Shown one piece after another: positions 1-6,004 of a stretch of 51,240 bases of DNA. The DNA comes from DASZIT01 sp052143315 (GTDB taxonomy: Bacteria > Actinomycetota > Acidimicrobiia > Acidimicrobiales > RAAP-2), in contig JBKQTE010000052.1 of the NCBI GenBank assembly GCA_052143315.1, positions 1 through 51,240 on the forward strand. The letters are read 5' to 3'. The translations under genes and the position numbers were made by a program. The notes below the pieces were generated by a model. The model saw only the letters and a program-made list of their open reading frames with translations, was not told where the DNA came from and ran no database searches. Position 1 is the first letter of the stretch. Each line of letters begins with the position of its first letter.

Positions 1-2
1 TG

Positions 3-890
3 GTCACCTCGGGGGCGTTCCTGGCGGTGGTGGCGGTCACCGTGGTGGCCACCCTGCCGACGGCGGCCGACGCCGCTCCGGCGGCGGACAGCCGCCCCAC
101 CGGGACCCAGTACAGCGGTCCGCCGGTGAAGGTGGCCATCTTCGGGGACTCGGTGGCGTCGCGCCTCGGGCTGGCCATGTCGCTCAGCAATCCCGGGCAG
201 GGCTACGACGTGGACATCGACAACGGAGCCATCGTCGGGTGCGGGGCGGTGGTGAGCACCGAGTACCTGGGGCACGGGGTGCCCGAGACGTCGGTCGGGC
301 CGTGCAACTCGTCGACCCCGGCATCGCAGCAGTGGCCCACCCAGTGGTCGGGCGATCTCAAGGAGTTCCATCCCGACGTGGTGATGGTGCTGGTGGGCCG
401 GTGGGAGATCACCGACCGCCTGATCGACGGGCAGTGGATGCACATCGGTGAGCCCGCCTACAACGCCATCCTCAAGCAGTCGCTGGAGCAGGCGGTGAGG
501 ACGGCCACCTCGTCGGGGGCGCCGCTGATGTTGATGACGGCCCCGTGCTTCAGCTCCGGCGAGCAGGACAACGGCCAGCCGTGGCCGGAGGACTCGCCCA
601 CCCGCCTGGCAGAGTACAACGCCATCCTTCGCCAGGTGGCCGCCGAGCACCCCCAGACGGTGGAGGTCTACGACTTCGGGTCGCTGCTGTGTCCTGGCGG
701 CCAGTTCGAGACCTACCTCGACGGCGTCCAGATCCGCGACGCCGACGGGGTGCACATCGTGCCGACGGCCGCCGCCGGTGCCTGGCTCGATGCCCGGATC
801 CTTCCGGAGGCGGTCCGTATTGGCCGGCAGCACATGGCCGGTCAGGCGTTGACGTCACCGACCGGCACGGCGCCGCCGCCGGCGGCCTGA
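3..890 (+). CDS. SGNH-domain acyltransferase, C-terminal part (5' end outside window)
   Basis: The frame is open to the left window edge, so this is the 3' part of a larger gene. The visible protein begins with one hydrophobic segment (AFLAVVAVTVVATLP), then an SGNH-hydrolase domain. Block I is IFGDSVASRLG with the serine of GDS, and the last block is DADGVHI with an Asp-x-x-His pair. The paralogue ending at 18441 has the same order (last membrane helix, GDS, CNxSTP, IGEP, DGxH), and there the SGNH part follows an Acyltransferase_3 membrane domain. By analogy this is probably the periplasmic transfer domain of an O-acyltransferase that modifies a surface glycan. Substrate unknown. Family call firm, full architecture inferred. 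Confidence 0.8.
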   Translation, partial: VTSGAFLAVVAVTVVATLPTAADAAPAADSRPTGTQYSGPPVKVAIFGDSVASRLGLAMSLSNPGQGYDVDIDNGAIVGCGAVVSTEYLGHGVPETSVGPCNSSTPASQQWPTQWSGDLKEFHPDVVMVLVGRWEITDRLIDGQWMHIGEPAYNAILKQSLEQAVRTATSSGAPLMLMTAPCFSSGEQDNGQPWPEDSPTRLAEYNAILRQVAAEHPQTVEVYDFGSLLCPGGQFETYLDGVQIRDADGVHIVPTAAAGAWLDARILPEAVRIGRQHMAGQALTSPTGTAPPPAA

Positions 891-930
891 ACCGGGCCGG
901 CCGCCGGCCGGCGGTGGCCGGCAACCGGAC

Positions 931-1368
931 TCAGGAGGTCTGGGGAGTGGTGGCCGGCGGTGGGATGCTGGACGGAGGCGGCGGCTCACCGTTGTCCGAC
1001 GATGTGGCTGCCGCACACTGGGCGGTCAGCGCGGTGATCAGGTCCACCTCGGGTACCCGGCTGGACTCGGAGACGGTGGTCATCAGCGCCTGGTACTGCC
1101 CGTCCTGGGAGGCCGCCAGGGCGGCGAGAGGCAGGGCCTGGCGCAGCTCGATGTAGGCCTGCTGGGAAAGGGCCGCCGACCTGGTCGGGTCGGTGTCGTC
1201 GGTCGACCGCTGGTAGAGGGTGATCGAACGGTCGATGTGGACGCACGCCTGCCGGGCCAGGGCGGTCCCCCCACCGCCGCAGGCGGCCAGCCCGATCCCC
1301 CCTCCGACGACGATGCCGAGTCCGGCTGCCCATCGGGGCAGTGCCAGTCGGAGTCGGGCCCTGGTCAC
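931..1368 (-). CDS. Putative lipoprotein, unknown function
   Basis: A 145-residue protein with a basic N-terminus, a hydrophobic stretch and a lipobox-like LAAC with Cys at residue 30, followed by a Gly run. This fits a type II (lipoprotein) signal. The mature part is mostly helical with two Cys, and the tail is rich in Pro, Ser and Thr. No family recognised. The GTG start overlaps the upstream gene's TGA as GTGA, so the two genes are probably translated together. An exported, lipid-anchored protein is the most that can be said. Confidence 0.7.
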   Translation of the reverse strand: MTRARLRLALPRWAAGLGIVVGGGIGLAACGGGGTALARQACVHIDRSITLYQRSTDDTDPTRSAALSQQAYIELRQALPLAALAASQDGQYQALMTTVSESSRVPEVDLITALTAQCAAATSSDNGEPPPPSSIPPPATTPQTS

Positions 1369-1922
1369 ACCAACCAGCTACCGGCCGAGTCGAGCAGGTA
1401 CCGGCTGACGGCCAGGCACCGGTCGAACACGTCGCACATCATCTCCTCGCCGGCCAGGATCCTGGCCAGCGACACCGGGGCGCGGGCCACGATGGTGAGC
1501 CGGCGCTCGGCGGCGTCGGTGGCGGAGGCGTAGGAGTCGATGGCCGAGACCTCGAGGGGCAGCTCGATCCCACCGATGCCGGCCAGGTCGATGGCCAGGC
1601 GGAGGAGGTCGGGTCCGTTGGGAAGGGGCGGGAGGGCCCAGGTGAAGGTCAGGGGGAAGTGGTAGTCGTCGGGCGGGTCCTCGTCCTCGGGCAGGGCGAA
1701 GACGACGTCCTCGAACGAGAGCAGGGTTCGGGGGTCGATCTCCAGGGCCAGGTGGAGGTCGAGCGGCCCACCGCAGCCGTCCTCGGGGTGGAGCTCCACC
1801 TCCCAGACCTGACGGAGGGAGTACGTCTCGACGAAGTGGCGCTCGTCGTGGACGTGGAACCCGTGGTCGACGGAGTGGTCCTTCAGATCGGCCACATATC
1901 CGGCTACGTCGATGACTGCCAC
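1365..1922 (-). CDS. Hypothetical protein, first gene of a two-gene operon
   Basis: A 185-residue soluble protein, acidic in the middle (PEDEDPPDD), with no signal peptide or membrane segment. Not recognised. It has a GTG start with a TAGGCT -10 about 9 nt upstream. It overlaps the lipoprotein gene by 4 nt and diverges from the inositol-phosphatase gene at 1971, so the 48-nt gap must hold both promoters. Function unknown. Confidence 0.7.
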   Translation of the reverse strand: MAVIDVAGYVADLKDHSVDHGFHVHDERHFVETYSLRQVWEVELHPEDGCGGPLDLHLALEIDPRTLLSFEDVVFALPEDEDPPDDYHFPLTFTWALPPLPNGPDLLRLAIDLAGIGGIELPLEVSAIDSYASATDAAERRLTIVARAPVSLARILAGEEMMCDVFDRCLAVSRYLLDSAGSWLV

Positions 1923-1958
1923 AGAACGAGGAGCCTACCGGTCCGTGACCTTGTCCGG

Positions 1959-1964
1959 TAACGT
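1959..1964 (+). promoter_or_regulatory. Leaderless -10 element (TAACGT)
   Basis: TAACGT lies exactly 6 nt before the ATG at 1971, so transcription would start at or next to the start codon. No Shine-Dalgarno and no clear -35 are seen. The same layout recurs at ten other genes in this window. Confidence 0.55.
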
Positions 1965-1970
1965 CGTTCA

Positions 1971-2732
1971 ATGGACGACGATGCCCTGCTGGCGGTGCTT
2001 CATGACGCCGCCACGGCGGTGGCGGTGGCGCTCGGGAGCCTGAGCGACTGGGGTCTGGCCGGCACGCGGGAGGGCCAGTACCGGTCCGATCTGGCTGCCG
2101 ACTCGGCGGCGCTGGCCGTCCTCCACGAGGCCGGACTCGGGGTGATGTCCGAGGAGTCGGGGCTGACCGACGGGGACAGGGGAGTGGTGGTGGCGCTCGA
2201 TCCCCTCGACGGCTCGACCAACGCCGCCCGGGGCCTCCCGTGGTACGCCACCAGCCTGTGCGCGGTGGACGACCGGGGACCGAGGGCGGCGGTGGTGGTG
2301 AACCAGGCGTCCGGGGTGCGGTTCGAGGCGACCCGCGGGGGTGGGGCCCGGCGGGACGGTCAGCCGATCCGGCCGACGGCGTGCGACACCCTGGGGGAGG
2401 CCATCGTCGGGTTCTCGGGCTATCCGCCGACATACTTCGGCTGGTCGCAGTACCGGGGGCTGGGGGCCGCCGCCCTCGACCTTTGCGCGGTGGCCGAAGG
2501 AGCGCTCGACGGCTATGCGGTGGTCGGCGGATCGTCGCTCGGGCCCTGGGACTACCTGGGGGGGCTGCTGGTGTGCCGCGAGGCCGGTGCGGTGGTGGGG
2601 GAGTCGCAGGGACGGGAGCTGGTCACACTGTCCCACGACGATCGCCGGACGCCGGTGGCGGCGGCCACCGAGGCTCTGTACGTGGAACTGCGGGACGCCT
2701 CGGCGGGTAGCGTTGTGCCTTCGGGCGTTTAG
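1971..2732 (+). CDS. Inositol monophosphatase / bisphosphate nucleotidase family phosphatase
   Basis: 253 residues with the Mg-dependent sugar-phosphatase signatures in order: SEES, then DPLDGSTN, then GPWDYLGGLLVCREAGA near the C-terminus. The acidic metal ligands (Glu of SEES, the two Asp of DPLD, Asp of PWD) are all present. The family hydrolyses inositol-1-phosphate, fructose-1,6-bisphosphate or 3'-phosphoadenosine phosphates, and which one cannot be told. Inositol phosphatase would fit an actinobacterium making phosphatidylinositol. The stop codon TAG (2730-2732) lies inside the downstream tRNA-Val, so the last few residues are encoded by tRNA sequence. Confidence 0.88.
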   Translation: MDDDALLAVLHDAATAVAVALGSLSDWGLAGTREGQYRSDLAADSAALAVLHEAGLGVMSEESGLTDGDRGVVVALDPLDGSTNAARGLPWYATSLCAVDDRGPRAAVVVNQASGVRFEATRGGGARRDGQPIRPTACDTLGEAIVGFSGYPPTYFGWSQYRGLGAAALDLCAVAEGALDGYAVVGGSSLGPWDYLGGLLVCREAGAVVGESQGRELVTLSHDDRRTPVAAATEALYVELRDASAGSVVPSGV

Positions 2733-2799
2733 CTCAGTTGGTTAGAGCAGCTGCCTTACAAGCAGCAGGTCGTGGGTTCGAGTCCCTCAGCGCCCACCA
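2723..2799 (+). tRNA. tRNA-Val (anticodon UAC)
   Basis: Full cloverleaf: acceptor arm 2723-2729 with 2789-2795, D arm GCTC/GAGC (2732-2735, 2745-2748), anticodon stem GCTGC/GCAGC with loop CTTACAA (anticodon TAC at 2757-2759), and T arm with TTCGAGT loop. Discriminator A is at 2796 and the CCA end is encoded (2797-2799). The T stem has one T-T mismatch (second pair). The first 10 nt overlap the end of the upstream phosphatase gene. Confidence 0.96.
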
Positions 2800-2803
2800 A
2801 ATT

Positions 2804-2818
2804 CGGTTGCACGAACCG
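2804..2818 (+). terminator. Small hairpin after tRNA-Val
   Basis: CGGTT-GCACG-AACCG forms a 5-bp stem just past the CCA end. There is no T run, so it may help 3' processing or termination, or be chance. Confidence 0.25.
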
Positions 2819-2937
2819 GTCCCACTGCAATCCGAGCTGGACAGTTCGAGCAGGACGGCTCGGAGTGTGACACGCCCGAATCAGCGCGATCGGGCAGGCG
2901 AGACCAGGGTACGGTGACGGTTTCGTCAACGGACCAC

Positions 2938-2945
2938 GGAGGTGA
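2938..2945 (+). promoter_or_regulatory. Strong Shine-Dalgarno (GGAGGTGA)
   Basis: GGAGGTGA sits 4 nt before the ATG at 2950 and decides the start of the ABM-domain gene over an in-frame upstream GTG at 2914. A TACGGT -10 candidate lies at about 2909. Confidence 0.7.
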
Positions 2946-2949
2946 GCCG

Positions 2950-3285
2950 ATGTTCGCTCTGGTTGTCCGATTCGATGTCCTCCCTGAACATTTGGGAGCC
3001 TTTGATTCCTTGGTGACGGAGACGGTGGCCGCGATCGCGATAGAGGAGCCGGGGACCGTGGTGTACGTCACCCACCTACGCCCCGACCGGCCCACGGAGC
3101 GTATCTTCTACGAGTGCTACCAGGATGAGAGCGCTTTCGAAGCACACGAAGCCCACGACCACACCCGCCGCTTTCTCGATCAACGCAGCCAACACCTGGC
3201 TTGTCTGCCAGAGGTGTGGCGATTGCGCACCGCCGACGGTGTGATCGCCGGGGACGGATTCGGGGGATCCCAGATGCATGGCTGA
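2950..3285 (+). CDS. Antibiotic biosynthesis monooxygenase (ABM) domain protein
   Basis: 111 residues starting MFALVVRFDVLPEHL, followed by the alternating strand/helix pattern of the dimeric alpha/beta-barrel ABM fold: a beta strand, a helix with LVTETVAAIAIEEPGT, then VVYVTHLRPD, IFYECYQDESAFEAH and HTRRFLDQ. Members include quinol monooxygenases and small heme or quinone enzymes, and substrates are not predictable from sequence. The tail after about residue 97 (TADGVIAGDGFGGSQ) does not belong to the domain. It runs into DNA next to a toxin remnant, so the native C-terminus may have been replaced. Confidence 0.75.
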   Translation: MFALVVRFDVLPEHLGAFDSLVTETVAAIAIEEPGTVVYVTHLRPDRPTERIFYECYQDESAFEAHEAHDHTRRFLDQRSQHLACLPEVWRLRTADGVIAGDGFGGSQMHG

Positions 3286-3415
3286 AGCTGCCGGCGACCT
3301 CGTCCGTCACTTCCGCCGGAAGAAGGACCCGGTACGGGTGGGCGATCACCGGATCGTCGACACGATCGACGACGATGCTCTGCTGATCGTGGTGGTGGCC
3401 TTTGGACATCGCCGC
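3278..3415 (+). pseudogene. Remnant of a RelE/ParE-family toxin
   Basis: In the frame starting at 3278, residues 14-46 read like the C-terminal half of a RelE toxin: a basic run (RRKKD), VRVGDHRIVDTIDDD, a hydrophobic strand LLIVVV and a terminal GHRR. The family normally has about 85-95 residues, with N-terminal helices that are missing here. No antitoxin gene precedes it, and after GHRR the frame continues into composition-biased sequence without family resemblance. Best read as a decayed gene. Confidence 0.5.
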
Positions 3416-3660
3416 CTGTCTCGGGGCCGACAGCCGGTCGTCTGCAGCGCGCCATGGGCCGCCACCGCCGAAGGTGGCCCGCGGGTCGGGGGCATGCCAC
3501 GACCGCCGCTGGGCCGCGGCACTCGCGAAAAGGGCGATCACGCCCTGACCTGCGACAACCCACGCGAGATCCGGCCGGCGGCTACACTGAGTGCGGTCAC
3601 CGCGACTTCAGTTTGAGCCTCGAACGTCCGACAAGGTGAGGAGGAGTTCGGGAGGTGCTC
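3416..3660 (+). promoter_or_regulatory. Leader region of the glycan block with candidate -10 and SD
   Basis: No convincing gene. A TACACT -10 candidate lies at 3583-3588 without a good -35. GGGAGG at 3650-3655 is placed well for the ATG at 3661. This is probably the promoter and roughly 60-70 nt leader of the glycosyltransferase operon. Confidence 0.4.
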
Positions 3661-4650
3661 ATGGAGTGCGTCGACGGAACAGACCGCAAATACCGGCGGA
3701 CCCAGTTGCCCCGATCGAGGCCATTCCCACCGGCAACGAGGCAAGGAAGGTTCATGGGTACCTCCCAGCAGTGGGATTCGGAGAGCGATGAGCGGCGGTC
3801 CGCCAGACGGTCCGAGCTGCGTCCGGTCGCCGACAATGGTCAGACCGAGCTCCCCCGATGGGCCGAACGGCGCTCCACGACGCGCCGCCCGCCCCGTGTG
3901 GACACGGTCAGCCTGGTGATCCCCGCCAAGAACGAAGCGCGCAACCTCGCAACCGTGCTCGAGCACGTGCCCGACGCCATCTGCGAGGTCATCCTGGTGG
4001 ACGGCCTGTCGTCCGATGTGACGGAGGCGATGGCCGCCGCCTGCAATCCCGACGTGCGCATCATCAAAGAGCGCTCGCCGGGCAAGGGCAACGCCCTGCG
4101 AGCGGGGTTCGCCGCCGCGCAGGGTGACATCATCGTGGCCATGGACGCCGACGGCTCCATGTCGCCCGGTGAGATCCCGAACCTGCTGTACTACCTGGCG
4201 CACGGCTTCGACTTCGTGAAGGGCTCGCGCTTCATGGTGGGAGGAGGGTCTCTCGACATCACGCCCGTCCGGCGGGTGGGAAACCGCGCCCTGGTGGGTC
4301 TGGCGAACCACCTCTACCGGACGCAGCTCACGGATCTCTGCTACGGGCTCTTCGCCTTCCGCCGCCAGTTCCTCGATCACCTGGACCTCAGGTCGACCGG
4401 TTTCGAGATCGAGACGGAGATCACGGCGCGCGCCGTCCTGATGGGCTTGCGCGTGACCGAGGCGCCCAGCATGGAGCTTCCCCGCCGTAGCGGCGCCTCG
4501 AACCTTCACACCTTCAGGGACGGGGTGAGGGTCCTGCGGACCTTGTTCCGTGAGCAGGCGAGGGCACAGCACGAACTGGGCGGGAAGCCGAAGGCGGGGC
4601 GGGCCGACGGAGGAACCGCAGAGGACGACGCGCAGGGCGCTGTATCATGA
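3661..4650 (+). CDS. Glycosyltransferase family 2
   Basis: About 329 residues. After a basic, probably disordered N-terminus (to about residue 80) comes a GT-A fold: SLVIPAKNEARNL, the nucleotide-binding EVILVDGLSSD, GKGNALRAGFAAA, and the DxD metal motif in VAMDADGSMSP. Then comes KGSRF and a second half with TDLCYGLFAFRR and GFEIETEI. This is the dolichol-phosphate-mannose-synthase/WcaA-like subgroup, which usually adds sugars to a lipid carrier or growing glycan. An internal ATG at 3754 with AGGAAGG is an alternative start. First gene of a tightly packed operon: its TGA overlaps the next ATG. Confidence 0.85.
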   Translation: MECVDGTDRKYRRTQLPRSRPFPPATRQGRFMGTSQQWDSESDERRSARRSELRPVADNGQTELPRWAERRSTTRRPPRVDTVSLVIPAKNEARNLATVLEHVPDAICEVILVDGLSSDVTEAMAAACNPDVRIIKERSPGKGNALRAGFAAAQGDIIVAMDADGSMSPGEIPNLLYYLAHGFDFVKGSRFMVGGGSLDITPVRRVGNRALVGLANHLYRTQLTDLCYGLFAFRRQFLDHLDLRSTGFEIETEITARAVLMGLRVTEAPSMELPRRSGASNLHTFRDGVRVLRTLFREQARAQHELGGKPKAGRADGGTAEDDAQGAVS

Positions 4651-5987
4651 CCGCGATCGCCCTCGTCCCCGACGGCGTCGACCTCTTCGACCTGCTCGTC
4701 GGGGGAGCTGCCGGAGTCGCCGATGTCGAGCTCACCGACGGTCTGGCGAGCTTGCGCCGCTCCGTGGGCCCGCCCCGCTTGGGGCGGGAGCTGTTCGTGC
4801 TGGTTCGCCTGCACTCCCACCCGATCGGCTACCTCATCCTGGCCGACGACGCCGAGGACCCCGAGCTCGACTGGACCGAGGTGGCGCGGACCACCCTGGC
4901 TGGATCGATCGACCGGCATCTGCGCGCCGACGGGCTGGACCCGGCCTCGCTTGATCTCTGGGCCGGTGGAGGCGCGCCGGACGATCCTCCGTGCCTCGAA
5001 GAACGGCGCCGCACGGTGGCGGCCGCCACGCCGGTGACCGTCATCATCGCCACGCGCAACCGGCCCGAACGACTCGACGCGTGCCTCGACACCGTCTTGG
5101 CACTCGACTACCCGGCGTTCGACGTCGTGGTCGTCGACAACGACCCGTCCACCTCGCACACAGCCGAGCTGGTGGCGACCCGGGGGTCCGCCTCCGGCAC
5201 GATCACCTACCTCCGCGAGAACCGTCGCGGGCTCGGTGCCGCCCACAACCGTGGGCTGGAGGCGGCGAGGGGGTCCATCGTGGCGTTCACCGACGACGAC
5301 GTGGCCGTGGATCGGCACTGGCTGAGCGAGCTCGTCGCCCCCTTCGTGGCCGACTCCCAGGTGGCGGGAGCAACCGGGCTGATCTTGCCGGCCGAGCTCG
5401 AGACCCCGGCACAGATGATGCTCGAGGTCCACGGCCACTTCGGCAAGGGGTTCGAGGCACGCCTGTACGACCTCGGTCCGAACCGACCCGACGACGTGCT
5501 GTTCCCCTTCTCCACCGGCAAGCTCGGGTCGGGGGCCAACATGGCGTTCGACACGGCATGGCTTCGCAGCGTCGGTGGTTTCGACGCCGCCACCGGTGTG
5601 GGCACCCCGGCTCGCGGCGGCGATGACCTGCTTGCGCTGTTCCGGGTCCTCAGGTCGGGTCGGTCGCTCGCCTACCGGCCGGGCGCCCTGGTCCGCCACC
5701 ACCATCACCGTGACCCGGCCGCCGTGCGCCGGCAGGTCTACGACTACGGCGTCGGACTCGGCGCCTACCTGACGAGTGTCGTCGTCCACGAGCCCGGAAC
5801 CCTGTTCTCGATGGTACGCCGCGCCCCGGCCGGGCTGGCCCACTTCCGCGGCCGCCGCAACGGTTCGGGGATCCGGCCGGATTCATGGCCTCGGCCTCTC
5901 TCTCGGCTCGAGCGACGAGGCCTGCTGTACGGCCCGTTCGCGTACGCCGTCAGCCGGGCGCGCGTGCGACGGACCGAGGCGCACTGA
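4647..5987 (+). CDS. Glycosyltransferase family 2 with N-terminal extension
   Basis: 446 residues, starting in an ATGA overlap with the previous gene. Residues 1-125 are an extra N-terminal region (LFVLVRLHSHPIGYLIL) that I cannot assign. The GT-A domain starts at about residue 128 with VTVIIATRNRPERL, followed by VVVVDNDPS, RRGLGAAHNRGLEAA and the metal motif FTDDDV. Acceptor-side motifs follow: GSGANMAF, ARGGDDLLALFRVL and the HHHHRD stretch. No membrane helix is obvious. Probably a cytoplasmic sugar transferase acting on the same glycan as its neighbours. Donor and acceptor unknown. Confidence 0.85.
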   Translation: MTAIALVPDGVDLFDLLVGGAAGVADVELTDGLASLRRSVGPPRLGRELFVLVRLHSHPIGYLILADDAEDPELDWTEVARTTLAGSIDRHLRADGLDPASLDLWAGGGAPDDPPCLEERRRTVAAATPVTVIIATRNRPERLDACLDTVLALDYPAFDVVVVDNDPSTSHTAELVATRGSASGTITYLRENRRGLGAAHNRGLEAARGSIVAFTDDDVAVDRHWLSELVAPFVADSQVAGATGLILPAELETPAQMMLEVHGHFGKGFEARLYDLGPNRPDDVLFPFSTGKLGSGANMAFDTAWLRSVGGFDAATGVGTPARGGDDLLALFRVLRSGRSLAYRPGALVRHHHHRDPAAVRRQVYDYGVGLGAYLTSVVVHEPGTLFSMVRRAPAGLAHFRGRRNGSGIRPDSWPRPLSRLERRGLLYGPFAYAVSRARVRRTEAH

Positions 5988-6004
5988 ACAGCGCCGTCGG
6001 CGCC

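Noticed and set aside
3068..3541. A 157-codon minus-strand frame across the ABM/RelE region
   Set aside because: No motif and no ribosome site. It is antisense to the ABM gene, whose own SD is strong.
2723..3660. Integration site (att) at tRNA-Val
   Set aside because: No integrase, no direct repeat of the tRNA 3' end and no phage genes are visible downstream.
5885..6004. Start of the GT2/membrane fusion at ATG 5885
   Set aside because: It would overlap the previous gene by 103 nt, and its 40 residues are Arg/Ala-rich shadow of that gene.
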